DNA from: Anaerolineales bacterium
GTDB lineage: Bacteria > Chloroflexota > Anaerolineae > 4572-78 > J111
DNA: 64,000 bases
Direction of reading: 5' to 3'
Assembly (NCBI GenBank): GCA_015075185.1
Contig: JABTUW010000009.1
Span: 1 to 64,000 of the forward strand
In this document: positions 39,781 through 48,649 of the stretch, one piece after another
How positions within the stretch are numbered: position 1 is the stretch's first letter
Layout: each line of letters starts with the position of its first letter
Notes under the pieces: generated by a model
Databases searched by the model: none
What the model was told of the DNA's origin: nothing
The model's input: the letters and a program-made list of their open reading frames with translations, nothing else
Position numbers and translations under genes: made by a program

Positions 39781-40366
39781 TTTATTTTATGGGAAATTCT
39801 TCCCATTCAATGAAAACCCCCAGTTTCTGGTCTTCCTAACCTGCAGGAATCGTGATAAACTATGTCTATACGCCCGATCAGTAATCTGTGAGTTATTCTA
39901 TCAAGTGGAGGTTTAGCCATGCCGGAACAAGATCCCCAAAAATTAAGTGGGCCGCAACCACAAGACGAGAATGAGAAGCCCATCCGTATTCTGTATGTTG
40001 AAGACACTGAGGTTATTCGGAATATTATGGCCCAGACGTTAGAAATTTATGGTTACAGAGTAGCCACGGCTAAAAACGGTCAAGAAGGGGTCGAAATGGC
40101 CTTGCAGTGGAAGCCTGACCTGATCCTGATGGATTTACGGATGCCGGTCATGGATGGTTATCAAGCCATTCAAGCGATAAAAGTCAATCCAAACACTCGC
40201 CATATTCCCATTTTTGTGATTTCGGCCTGGAGCAGTAAAAGGGAGCAAGATCAAGCCAGAGCAGCCGGTGCTGATGCGTTTTTTGTCAAACCCACCGATA
40301 TGAGGCGGCTTAACGAAGCCATTAAAGTTGCTGTGACCACTTCCGCGCCTAAATTATTCTGAGCGC
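39781..40366 (+). repeat. Direct repeat copy 2 (response regulator with promoter region)
   Basis: Partner of 33438-34022, 6.3 kb away in the same orientation. Similarity begins at TTTATTTTATGGG and ends shortly after the stop codon. Recombination between the two would delete the kinase and protease genes. Confidence 0.9.
39919..40362 (+). CDS. Single-domain response regulator (intact copy)
   Basis: 147 residues; ATG 39919 has GTGGAGG upstream. After a short acidic leader it is a stand-alone receiver: D29 in 'VEDTEV', phosphoacceptor D72 in 'LILMDLRMP', and K124 in 'FFVKPTD'. There is no output domain, so it probably relays phosphate or acts by protein binding, CheY/DivK-like. The nearby hybrid kinase is a plausible source of phosphate. 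The other copy (33576) is frameshifted. Confidence 0.9.
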   Translation: MPEQDPQKLSGPQPQDENEKPIRILYVEDTEVIRNIMAQTLEIYGYRVATAKNGQEGVEMALQWKPDLILMDLRMPVMDGYQAIQAIKVNPNTRHIPIFVISAWSSKREQDQARAAGADAFFVKPTDMRRLNEAIKVAVTTSAPKLF

Positions 40367-40457
40367 ACGACTCTACCCGTCCTGACACCTCCTCCGACGC
40401 TACAATTTCATAACGATACTGTTCGCTCCGCCATCCTTTTGAATCGCTGCCTGTAGC

Positions 40458-40486
40458 AAAAAACCTCTTCCACGTGAAAGAGGCTT
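40458..40486 (-). terminator. Leftward terminator
   Basis: On the minus strand CCTCTT pairs across CACGTGG with AAGAGG and is followed by a T-run (A-run 40458-40463 on the plus strand). The rest of 40367-40686 is non-coding; a GC-rich hairpin region at 40590-40630 precedes the next gene. Confidence 0.5.
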
Positions 40487-40686
40487 TGTGTTTGGCCGGC
40501 GATGGGGTTCCTACTGTCCTCAAAGTTACAACTAATAGAGAAAACTTGCTAAAATTCCGGTTCATTTTATGATACAATGGTACGGCATCCAGACGTCCGG
40601 AGTAACTTCGGTTACGTCGTGCTGGCGCCCCTCGCTGTTTATAGTCAAAACACAGCGGTCGGATAAAGAAAGCGATCACCTTACCG

Positions 40687-41901
40687 ATGAAAAAACAAGT
40701 GTCTAATAAGAGCAAGATACCGGCCAAGCAGTTGGCCGTACGGCCAACTTTGCGGAGAACGCATCTCCCCGCGTCTCAAGCAAACGGGACGACAGCTACT
40801 CAACAGGCCAGGCTTGGCCCTGCCTCCCTGACCCCCGCTGAAGTGCTGCAACTGCAGCGCACCCTGGGTAACCAGGCCGTTGATCAATTTAGGGCCGGGG
40901 CGATTCAACCCCGGCCGGTTCAAGCAAAAAGGTCAGATCAGCCAGGGGGTCAACCCATTCTCCAAAGTAGATCCGTTTCTCCGGGGCTTGCCCTGCCGCC
41001 AGTGCAATCAGGGTCGCTCTCACGATCAGAGTTTGATGGCCTGATGCAGCAGCATTTTGGGGTGGGGCGGGTGTTCAACGGTAGCCGGACTGATCAGGAG
41101 AATGAGTTACGCCAGACGCCCGGGAATTCCAGCCTGGCCTTTAACCCACCGGATTGGCAAGATTGGAATCCCGGGTCTGACTCGACCCTATATGCCCAGA
41201 TTGCCAATGCTTTTCGCCAGTACGCCGAAACCTTTGGCGGAATACCGCCGGTCCAGGAAATCGGCTTTTTCAATGTAAGATACGCCTACGACCACACTTC
41301 AGCCCGAGTGGTCACCGAGCGAAACGTACCGGCCGTGTTTGGGGGTGGTACCCTCCTGATTTACCGTTACATCACGACCAGCGCCAAGGCCTTGCCAACC
41401 GGGCGCAGTACGTCCGGCAAGGCCCCACTGCCGCTGCCGTTGCGAGAGGACACAGTCTCAAGAATCATTACCCACGAATTGGCCCACGGCCTGGTGGAAG
41501 TAGCGCTGACGCCAGCCAGTACGGGTGGAGCGGCGGGACAGGCGCCAGACCCTCAACTCTTGACTGATTATAAGACTGCCGTGGGCTGGACCGCCGGGGC
41601 TGCTCCCAGATTGTTCGATATTGGGGCGCCGGCCGTCCAGCAGGCCATTGCCGCCGGCACAGTGCCGGACAGCACCTATGAAATCACCCAGGCCAACTGG
41701 AATGAGCCACGATGGATCGAGCAGCCCATCTCCAGCTATATGACGACCCATCCTGCCGAGGATTTCCCGGAAGCAGTGATGGCCTATGTTGTTCAGCCGG
41801 ACCTGCTCAGAACCCGGTCCCCGCGCCGGTTTCAATTTATCGCCACGCGGGCGAATCGATTAGGCCCATTATTACGGCAAATTGGGCCTGCTTCGCGCTG
41901 A
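40687..41901 (+). CDS. Putative zinc metalloprotease with GNQAV-type leader
   Basis: 404 residues. The N-terminal 70 are basic and disordered and contain 'LQRTLGNQAVDQF', a motif common at the N-termini of DUF4157 and contractile-injection-system cargo proteins. The C-terminal half has 'HELAHG' (HExxH), followed about 110 residues later by 'HPAEDFPEAVMAYV', which could supply the third zinc ligand. There is no signal peptide, consistent with delivery by a dedicated secretion machine. No such machine is in the window. Function as an exported protease or toxin is inferred from motifs. Confidence 0.65.
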   Translation: MKKQVSNKSKIPAKQLAVRPTLRRTHLPASQANGTTATQQARLGPASLTPAEVLQLQRTLGNQAVDQFRAGAIQPRPVQAKRSDQPGGQPILQSRSVSPGLALPPVQSGSLSRSEFDGLMQQHFGVGRVFNGSRTDQENELRQTPGNSSLAFNPPDWQDWNPGSDSTLYAQIANAFRQYAETFGGIPPVQEIGFFNVRYAYDHTSARVVTERNVPAVFGGGTLLIYRYITTSAKALPTGRSTSGKAPLPLPLREDTVSRIITHELAHGLVEVALTPASTGGAAGQAPDPQLLTDYKTAVGWTAGAAPRLFDIGAPAVQQAIAAGTVPDSTYEITQANWNEPRWIEQPISSYMTTHPAEDFPEAVMAYVVQPDLLRTRSPRRFQFIATRANRLGPLLRQIGPASR

Positions 41902-41935
41902 GGGGCAATTTCCCAACAAGCGATAGCGACCGGCA

Positions 41936-43048
41936 CTATGCCTGAAAGACCCTATAACCCACCCGCACCTTCTCCAGCCGCTCCGGCAGGATACGTACCC
42001 CAATTCCCAGCCCGGTGGGCACTGTGATGGTTGAATCTTCATTATTCAAGGTAAAATCCGGCTCGGCAATATCTTCGTTGTAGTAGCGATTGGTGGCGGA
42101 AATGTCGCCGGGCAGGGTGAAGTTGGGCAAGGTGGCCAGGTGGAGGTTGAACGCCCGGCCCACGCCCGTTTCAAGCATTCCCCCGCACCAGAGAGGGATA
42201 CCCGCCTCGAGACACATCTCATGGATGGCCAGGGCGTTGCTCAAGCCGCCCACCCGGCCCACTTTCATATTAATAATCCGGCCGGCTTTGATCTCGATGG
42301 CCCAACGAGCGTGCAGCGGCGAGTGGATACTTTCGTCAAGACAGATGGGGGTTTGGAGCTGGCGCTGCAGCTTGGCGTGGTCGGCAATGTCGTCGTAATG
42401 GAGGGGCTGCTCGATCATCAACAGGTTGAGCGCGTCCATTTCACGGAAAAGGGGGGCATCCGCCAGGGTAAAGGCGGAATTGGCGTCGGCCATGAGCTTG
42501 AGGGTGGGGTAGCGCTCACGGACAGCGGTAAGAGGTGTCAGCTCCCAGCCCGGCTCAATTTTCATTTTGATGCGGCGGTAGCCCTGCTGGATAAATTGGT
42601 CCACGCGCTCTAATTGAGCTTCCAGAGTCGGCTGGATGCCGATGCTGACGCCGACCTCAACCCGCTCGCGCACCCCTCCTAGCAATTTAGAGAGTGAGAC
42701 ACCCTCAGCCTGGGCCAGCAAATCCCAGACGGCGTTTTCCAGGCCGGCCTTGGCCATGGGATGGCCCCGCACCCATTGATAACGGGCTGTGACCTCCTGC
42801 GGGGTCGTTACCGTTTGGCCCAGGGTCGGCGGAATTAAAAAGTCACTCAGGATATGCCAGGCCGTCTGGACTGTTTCATAGGAGTAGCCGGGATCATCGG
42901 CGGCCACGCACTCGCCCCAGCCGACCAGGCCCTCGCTGTAAACCGCCACCAGGATGCACGGGCGGGTCACCTGTGTGCCGAAACTGGTGCGGAAGGGGGC
43001 CACCAGCGGCTGGGAAATGTGGTGCAGTTCGATGCGCTCGATTTTCAT
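41936..43048 (-). CDS. N-succinylamino-acid racemase / o-succinylbenzoate synthase
   Basis: 370 residues, normal for the enolase superfamily. Capping domain 1-125 and barrel with K161-x-K163 ('KMK'), metal ligands D188 ('MADAN'), E213 ('MIEQP'), D238 ('CLDES') and general base K262 ('NMKVGRVGG'). Numbering is one off the Amycolatopsis NSAR/OSBS. The family does OSBS in menaquinone synthesis and racemises N-succinyl amino acids. The adjacent GNAT gene on the same strand, and no other men gene, favour the racemase pathway that converts D- to L-amino acids with a succinyltransferase. The hydrolase partner is not nearby. Confidence 0.85.
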   Translation of the reverse strand: MKIERIELHHISQPLVAPFRTSFGTQVTRPCILVAVYSEGLVGWGECVAADDPGYSYETVQTAWHILSDFLIPPTLGQTVTTPQEVTARYQWVRGHPMAKAGLENAVWDLLAQAEGVSLSKLLGGVRERVEVGVSIGIQPTLEAQLERVDQFIQQGYRRIKMKIEPGWELTPLTAVRERYPTLKLMADANSAFTLADAPLFREMDALNLLMIEQPLHYDDIADHAKLQRQLQTPICLDESIHSPLHARWAIEIKAGRIINMKVGRVGGLSNALAIHEMCLEAGIPLWCGGMLETGVGRAFNLHLATLPNFTLPGDISATNRYYNEDIAEPDFTLNNEDSTITVPTGLGIGVRILPERLEKVRVGYRVFQA

Positions 43049-43140
43049 AACATTGCCACCCTTTCCAAAATTCCAACTTCAAAAGCTCTCTCAATTTGAG
43101 GCGTCGGGATGTTCCGTGGGGAGCAAACTTCGACCCTCTA

Positions 43141-43977
43141 CTAATTGTCCGGCTGCCAATCTTTTTGGAGCAAATAAAAATTGCGGTCGTCGCCCCGGCC
43201 AAGATCAACGGCGGTGTAGCCAGCGCCAAAGTACGCCTCAAAAACCTCGCGGGTGTGGAGCCGCCACTGCAAGGCTAAGTCAGGGGCAGCGGCTTTGAGC
43301 GCGGGGAAGTCGGGCGGGATTTGGAGCCAGCAAAAGGGCGCATGGGGAGGGTCAAAGGTGGAGGGGGCGGTCAGGAAACCGCTGCGAAGGACTGAGGCCG
43401 GATTAATCAGGGGATAGGGGGAGTTGGCAGGAGTGCGGGCCGGGGTCTGATGGGCCAGCAGCCGCCGGGCAACATGGGCCGAAGCGATCCACCAATCCAC
43501 CCGGAAACGGTCGCTGGGAAGGCCGCGATTGAGGGCATCAGGCATGTCGCCGTAGAGGTGGCGCAAGTAAGTGTTACAAACCGCCCCCAATTTGTTGAGG
43601 TTAAGATAGGCATTTCGCCCTTGCAGGGGATCAAAGGTCCAGGTCACCAGATCGAACTGGCGGGCCAGGGCAGCCTCGCGCTGGGCTAATTTTAATTGAT
43701 ACCCAACCCCGCTGCTCTGATAGGCGGGCAGCACGCCAGTCTGGTGCGAGACTAGTTTGAGGCGATTCGCTGGGGTGAGGCCCGGCAGGCTGTAAGAAAA
43801 ACCGATTGGCTCAGTTCCATCCAGGGCCAACAGCACAATCCCCCCTTCTTTGGCAAGAATTAGAAGCAGTGAGGTCGGAGTGACGTCCAGTTCCATCGTG
43901 CCCCAAATTATTATTTGCAGCCGCTCGATAGCCTGACATTCTGCAATTGTGGTCACGGGGCGAATTGAGATAGTCAT
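43141..43977 (-). CDS. GNAT-family N-acyltransferase (predicted N-succinyltransferase)
   Basis: 278 residues. GNAT fold in the first 150: 'HQTGVLPAYQSSGVGYQLKLAQ' carries the acetyl-CoA-type loop (QxxGxG-like), then 'TWTFDPLQGRNAYLNLNKLGAV'. A long C-terminal extension is typical of the subgroup linked to N-succinylamino-acid racemases. It precedes the racemase gene by 92 bases on the same strand, so the pair probably acts on the same N-acyl amino acid. Substrate identity is inferred from the pair. Confidence 0.8.
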   Translation of the reverse strand: MTISIRPVTTIAECQAIERLQIIIWGTMELDVTPTSLLLILAKEGGIVLLALDGTEPIGFSYSLPGLTPANRLKLVSHQTGVLPAYQSSGVGYQLKLAQREAALARQFDLVTWTFDPLQGRNAYLNLNKLGAVCNTYLRHLYGDMPDALNRGLPSDRFRVDWWIASAHVARRLLAHQTPARTPANSPYPLINPASVLRSGFLTAPSTFDPPHAPFCWLQIPPDFPALKAAAPDLALQWRLHTREVFEAYFGAGYTAVDLGRGDDRNFYLLQKDWQPDN

Positions 43978-44188
43978 AGAACGTGAGGAAAATTCTACTA
44001 CAATCAGTCCGAAACGTAAAGATTAAACGCCAGGGGACGTATAAACAAGGGAGGAACCGGCCAACTTATTTACATAAAAGTTTCTGCTCAAGATTGCCAA
44101 TTCCAGGGTACGGGGGTATAATGATAAGGGTATAACCTGTCGTTATACTATATGTTGTGGAAGAATAGGCTTTTTTAGCTATATGTAG

Positions 44189-44194
44189 TATAAT
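44189..44194 (+). promoter_or_regulatory. Probable promoter -10 (TATAAT)
   Basis: A perfect TATAAT at 44189-44194 lies 165 bases before the gene at 44360, in a gap (43978-44359) free of genes. No good -35 at 17 bases; several other TATA-like sequences at 44115-44155. The resulting leader could fold but matches no riboswitch I know. Confidence 0.4.
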
Positions 44195-44359
44195 GGGCTG
44201 GCAGGCACCTGGTTGGGCGAACGACCCACTGAAAGCGAAAGACAAAGCAAGCAGATTTTAGCGTGGCTGCGCATCTTCGCATCTTGAGCAGCTTTATGGT
44301 AGGATAAAGGAGACAGTCGGTAAATTTATCTTACGCAAAGGAAAGCTCACTAAAGCGCC

Positions 44360-45694
44360 ATGCAACAAGTTAAACGAAGAAATCCCTACCTGGGATTAAT
44401 TATCGTCGTCGGCACGTTAACAATTTTAATGTTTATTTTGCTCGTAGCGGTTGGCACTTTTTTGTTTTCGGGTCAATTTAGCTCCGCCCAATCCGGGGGG
44501 GGGAGTGTCCTAAGAGGCAGAAATCCCCTGAACGCGGTCAACGTTGAGGAAATTGATCCGGCGCTGGCCCTGGCCTCACTGGGGGGGGTGTCTGAAGCAG
44601 ACGTAATTATCGAGGCTATTAACAAATCACGACCCGAAACAGCTCTGGCCGCCCTGGCCTATTATCCAACGTTGAACGATAAGGAAAGCGCGGGGGATTT
44701 TTTACTTTTAGCCGGAGCTTACCAGGCCCAGAATAATCCAGAGAAAGCGATCTTTTGTTATCAAATGGCCGGTTTGATTGCAGCGCTCAGCCCTAATTTA
44801 CCGGATACGGTCCGAGCCGACATATTTTTGGAAGCCGGCGAAAGATTGAGCAAGCTAAACCAGGCAGATTGGGCTAAATTTTATCTGGATCAAGCCTTTG
44901 TGGTTGCGGCTAAAAGTCCTTTTTTGCAAGGGGCGCACCGCCGCCTGGTATTTGAGCGGCTGCAAAAAGATTACCTGGGGCTAAATGAGCGAGAATTGGC
45001 CCGAAAAAGTTTAGACCTGACCGCCAAGCCGGTAGGTGCGGCAGTGGATCCCGGGACGCAGCTCTTTATTTTGCCCCAGGCTAGTGAAGCCATTGCCCTG
45101 CCACTTTCGACTCAGGAAGCTGAGGCAAACCGCTGGAGCAAAGCACAAGAACTGGCAGCGCTGCTGGTTGAGCGAGGCGGTCATGCGCCCGAGTCAGCCA
45201 AAGAGGCGCTCAAAGAAGCGTTACTGGCAGAAGATGGGGAAAAATTGCCCTTTTACACCCAGGAGTTAAATGCGGCGGCCCAACTCTCCAGAAAAATAGA
45301 TATTACGATTGCGCAAATAGAGTGGTTGTCAACAAAATATCGCATCGCTCGCGGGGCTTATGGGTTAAGCCTGGTGCCCGAGTGGGAAGCTCAAGCAGAA
45401 CAAATTCGGGCCGAGCTGACCAAAACTTATGAAGCACTCTATGCGCTGTATGCGGATTTGATTGTCGCTTTACCGGAAGTTTCTCAAATTGATAAGGCGA
45501 CCGAGGAAAGGCTCCGCCGTGAAGTTTTAGCCGGCGAATTGGGGCGGTACCCAAACTATCCCGAGGAGCAGCGGCGCAAACAGCTTTTAGACGCATCCAA
45601 CCAGTTGCTGACCACGCAGCCTGAACTCGGTCTTTTTGTGGGCGTTGGTCAGGCAGCCGGCCGAGAGATGTACCGCTTGGTGTCGCCCGAGTGA
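44360..45694 (+). CDS. Membrane-anchored helical repeat protein
   Basis: 444 residues: cytoplasmic basic start, one membrane segment at about 12-40, then a large, mostly helical exported domain with TPR-like pairs ('ALAALAYYPTLNDKESAGDFL', 'AYQAQNNPEKAIFCYQMAGL'). No catalytic motif. Followed at 85 bases by two related membrane-anchored proteins of the same strand, so the three may form a cell-surface cluster. Function unknown. Confidence 0.6.
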   Translation: MQQVKRRNPYLGLIIVVGTLTILMFILLVAVGTFLFSGQFSSAQSGGGSVLRGRNPLNAVNVEEIDPALALASLGGVSEADVIIEAINKSRPETALAALAYYPTLNDKESAGDFLLLAGAYQAQNNPEKAIFCYQMAGLIAALSPNLPDTVRADIFLEAGERLSKLNQADWAKFYLDQAFVVAAKSPFLQGAHRRLVFERLQKDYLGLNERELARKSLDLTAKPVGAAVDPGTQLFILPQASEAIALPLSTQEAEANRWSKAQELAALLVERGGHAPESAKEALKEALLAEDGEKLPFYTQELNAAAQLSRKIDITIAQIEWLSTKYRIARGAYGLSLVPEWEAQAEQIRAELTKTYEALYALYADLIVALPEVSQIDKATEERLRREVLAGELGRYPNYPEEQRRKQLLDASNQLLTTQPELGLFVGVGQAAGREMYRLVSPE

Positions 45695-45779
45695 GCAGGG
45701 GGCAAGTTGCAGGCAGTCGTTTACCCGTGATAAGCTGCAACCTGCGACTTGCAGCTTGTAACCTGTTAGGAGAGAGTGT

Positions 45780-46976
45780 ATGTCGAATTTAGGCAATTTA
45801 ATAACCATTTTATTGGCGATGATTGTGGGGCTGATTATTCTGACATTGATCTGTTTGTTGACCATTTTTCTAAATCCCAATGTCTTTTTCAACCCCCTCA
45901 GCCCTAATCGCGCCACGGCCATTGCCGCCACCCGGTTGGCACAAATACCCACCTCTACCAACACCCCACCCCCACCCGCCACCTATCCACCAACCTGGAC
46001 GCCCAGCGCCACCTCCACCCCGGCTCCGACCAAAACCGCCACCGACACCCGTACCCCCACCCCCACCAGAACGGACACACCCACCAGCACCAATACCCCG
46101 ACCCAGACCCCCACTACGGTTGTCCCGCCGACCTTTACCCCTGTGCCGCCTTACCCTTTTATCGCTTCCAGCGGTCCTGAGAGCAAAAATAACTGCGCTA
46201 ATATCAAGTTGATGTATTCAGTTTTTGGCGCTGACAATGAGCCAATCTCCGGTTTTCAAGTAGAGTACGGTGAAATCGGCGTGCGGGGCAGTGTCTTTCA
46301 GACCGGGCCAACTGAGTTCCATGAATTCTATGGAGTAACCCTGGTTCCTGGCACCAGCAAAGCCGCGGCCAGGCGGTCACACAACTGGTTTGCCTACCTA
46401 ATCCAAAATGGGCAAAAAGTAAGCAAAGCCCTGCTCTTCTCCACCGATCCTATGTATGCCGATCCCAGTGAAAGCTGCAGCAACGACAACAACAGCAACG
46501 GCAACAGTAACAGCAACACCAATGACAACAGCAGCAGTAATACCAACAGCAACGATAATAATGGCTGTATCCCCGACCCCTGCACCAGCGAGGATGCAAC
46601 CAATGTCAAACACGTTGTCTTCCGGCCTGAAGAACTGCTGGTAACAACGGCTACCCCGACGCCCCGGCTCGGTCTCTGCATCCCTCCTTATGCAAGTTTC
46701 TTATTGGAGCGTAGCTGTAATGACTGCCCCACCCAAGCCGATGCGCAACGCTTGTTTGTCGCGGTGGGCGGCCCCCGGGTAGACATTTATGATTTTGACC
46801 GTGATCGTGACGGCATCGCCTGTGAAGATTTGCCGACGGGTCGAGTGTTGCAGTGTTCCGATTTTGCCAGCCAGGCTCAGGCCCAGGCTGCCTTTAATGC
46901 CGCTGGCGGGAATAACAAGAACACCGACGCGCTGGACCCTGACCGTAATGGTATCGCCTGTGAACAACTTCCTTAG
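45780..46976 (+). CDS. Membrane-anchored protein with two Excalibur domains
   Basis: 398 residues: membrane segment at about 10-35, a Pro/Thr-rich linker (about 58-125), a globular part with 'SHNWFAY', a low-complexity Asn/Ser tract (about 230-262), and two Cys-containing Excalibur domains at the end, each with a 'DxDRDGIACE'-type calcium loop ('DRDRDGIACE' and 'DPDRNGIACE'). Excalibur domains bind calcium at the cell surface and often accompany nucleases. Paralogous to the next gene in the first 200 residues, a tandem duplication. Confidence 0.75.
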   Translation: MSNLGNLITILLAMIVGLIILTLICLLTIFLNPNVFFNPLSPNRATAIAATRLAQIPTSTNTPPPPATYPPTWTPSATSTPAPTKTATDTRTPTPTRTDTPTSTNTPTQTPTTVVPPTFTPVPPYPFIASSGPESKNNCANIKLMYSVFGADNEPISGFQVEYGEIGVRGSVFQTGPTEFHEFYGVTLVPGTSKAAARRSHNWFAYLIQNGQKVSKALLFSTDPMYADPSESCSNDNNSNGNSNSNTNDNSSSNTNSNDNNGCIPDPCTSEDATNVKHVVFRPEELLVTTATPTPRLGLCIPPYASFLLERSCNDCPTQADAQRLFVAVGGPRVDIYDFDRDRDGIACEDLPTGRVLQCSDFASQAQAQAAFNAAGGNNKNTDALDPDRNGIACEQLP

Positions 46977-47075
46977 TTAGGGTAGAGAAATCAGTTGAAA
47001 GACAGGCACTCAAGCTTGTCCCCACTGTAGGCCACCCTTCAGTGTAGCCTACCAAAAAACAGTGAGGTAAGAACC

Positions 47076-47918
47076 ATGATGATTCAAAGATTAGACAATC
47101 GTTGGACTACGGTGTTATTGGCGCTGACGCTGGGCATGACCCTCCTATCGGTGCTCTGCTACGCCACGATCTTTATTCAGCCCAACGTCCCGTTTAATCC
47201 TCTCAGCCCCAGCCGGGCGACTGAAGTGGCGCTGCGAAACCCGCCGCCAGTCGCCACTCAGGTCGTCATCGTTGCCACCCCTGATCAATCCTACCCGGCC
47301 ACCTGGACGCCTACGCCGACCCGCACCCCAGGCCCAACCAAAACCCCCACCGACACGCGCACCCCCACCCCAACCAAAACGCCCAGCCCAACCTTGACCC
47401 CGACCCCGACCGACACCAACACCCCTCTCCCACCAACCCGGCCCCCGACGCCCACCGCCACGCCGACACCCTTTGGCTATTTTGTTTCTTCCCACTCCAG
47501 CGAGAATAACTGCGCCGACATCGGCCTCAAAGGAGTCGTCAATGGGCCGGATGGTCTGCCCAAAGCCGGGGTAGAAATTCAGTACGGCGAATTGGGGGTC
47601 TCCGGCAGTCAGTTTACCGCCCGCACCGACGGCAACGGCCGTTATGGAGCGCTGCTGCTGCCCGGCAGCAACAAAGTAGCGGCGACCTCCTCCCACAACT
47701 GGTTTGCCTATGTGGTCGAAAATGGGCAACGGGCCAGTGAAGAATTTAAATTTACGACCGACCCGATCTATGCTAGAAATCCAAAGCATTGCAATGATTT
47801 AGATGATGACGAGGAGGATATTAACGACTCAGACCGCAAAGGCTGCATTCCCAATCCGTGCAGCAGTTCAGATGCCATTCAAATCAAAATCATCAACTGG
47901 CAGTTGAAACTTCAGTAA
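47076..47918 (+). CDS. Membrane-anchored paralogue without Excalibur domains
   Basis: 280 residues; same plan as 45780-46976 (membrane segment about 12-36, Pro/Thr linker about 75-130, globular domain with 'SHNWFAYVVENGQ' and a Cys pair) but ending after 'CIPNPCSSSDA' and lacking the terminal calcium domains. Either the ancestor or a shortened copy. RBS GTGAGG upstream. Surface role assumed; no enzymatic motif. Confidence 0.65.
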   Translation: MMIQRLDNRWTTVLLALTLGMTLLSVLCYATIFIQPNVPFNPLSPSRATEVALRNPPPVATQVVIVATPDQSYPATWTPTPTRTPGPTKTPTDTRTPTPTKTPSPTLTPTPTDTNTPLPPTRPPTPTATPTPFGYFVSSHSSENNCADIGLKGVVNGPDGLPKAGVEIQYGELGVSGSQFTARTDGNGRYGALLLPGSNKVAATSSHNWFAYVVENGQRASEEFKFTTDPIYARNPKHCNDLDDDEEDINDSDRKGCIPNPCSSSDAIQIKIINWQLKLQ

Positions 47919-48008
47919 ATGGATACAATGAGCAAAAGCCTCTGATTATTACCGCCCGGCTTGTCATAAAGTAAGAAATCAATGTCTAAAACCCCCAATT
48001 TTTGGGGG

Positions 48009-48119
48009 TTGGCGTGGGATAATAAGTGTGATAGGATAGAGGCTATAGGGTCCACACTTTAGCCTTAATCCTTTCGAGAAACAACCCGCTCTGTCATAGA
48101 AGCGGGTTGTTTCTTTTTT
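48009..48119 (+). ncRNA. Candidate small RNA with own promoter and terminator
   Basis: TTGGCG (48009-48014), 17 bases, TAGGAT (48032-48037) predicts a start near 48044. The transcript would contain a GGCTA/TAGCC stem and end in a strong terminator: GAAACAACCCGCT (48078-48090) with AGCGGGTTGTTTC (48101-48113) and TTTTTTC. About 75 bases, family unknown. It might instead be a leader of the PPOX gene at 48193. A perfect ACCCCCA/TGGGGGT hairpin lies just before (47991-48009). Confidence 0.5.
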
Positions 48120-48192
48120 CGGCCCTCTTGCGTTTTGGACGTATCTGCATACACTGGTCGAACAAAAATCGCTAAGCCCATGAGGGAGTGAA

Positions 48193-48609
48193 ATGTCAGT
48201 TACAATTCCTGAATCGCATCGAGACCTGCTTGAAAAACCTATTGTCGTTACCTTGGCGACCATAACTCCCACCGGCCAGCCTCATCTTACAGCTATCTGG
48301 CGTTATTTCGATGGAACACATATCCGGTTTATTACCAGCCGGGGCTTGCAGAAAGAAAAGAATATGCGAGCTAACCCCCTGGTCAGTGTGATGACCCTTG
48401 ATCCGCAGAACTCTGGACGGTATTTGGAAATCCGAGGCATTGTTGAGGAAATGGTTGAGGAGGGCGCTGTCGAACAGCTCGACCAGATCACTCAACTCTA
48501 CACGGGCAAGCCAACCTACTATGGCTATATTGTGCCCTTAAAGGATAAGGGTAAACGCACCCACGTCATCTGTAAAATCAGACCGACGAGGGTGGTTACG
48601 AGAGGTTAA
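48193..48609 (+). CDS. PPOX-class (pyridoxamine phosphate oxidase-like) flavoprotein
   Basis: 138 residues, split-barrel flavin/F420-binding fold. The signature 'ATITPTGQPHLTAIWRYFDG' and 'FITSRGLQKEKNMRANPLVSV' match the 'TIGR03618/F420-dependent' PPOX-class small oxidoreductases. Probably reduces or oxidises a small substrate using F420 or FMN; exact substrate unknown. ATG 48193 with GGGAG upstream. Single gene after the candidate small RNA. Confidence 0.85.
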   Translation: MSVTIPESHRDLLEKPIVVTLATITPTGQPHLTAIWRYFDGTHIRFITSRGLQKEKNMRANPLVSVMTLDPQNSGRYLEIRGIVEEMVEEGAVEQLDQITQLYTGKPTYYGYIVPLKDKGKRTHVICKIRPTRVVTRG

Positions 48610-48649
48610 GTCACGGTGGTGCTTTTATATACCTTTGGGAGAACCGGAG

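Noticed and set aside
44195..44359. Riboswitch in the leader of the 44360 gene
   Set aside because: The leader has small stems and GCGAAAG-type loops, but the conserved cores of c-di-GMP, SAM or cobalamin riboswitches are absent.
45960..46130. Tandem repeat or CRISPR-like array
   Set aside because: The repetition is a coding Pro/Thr linker of a membrane-anchored protein; the same applies to 47300-47470. No direct repeats with unique spacers are present anywhere in the window.
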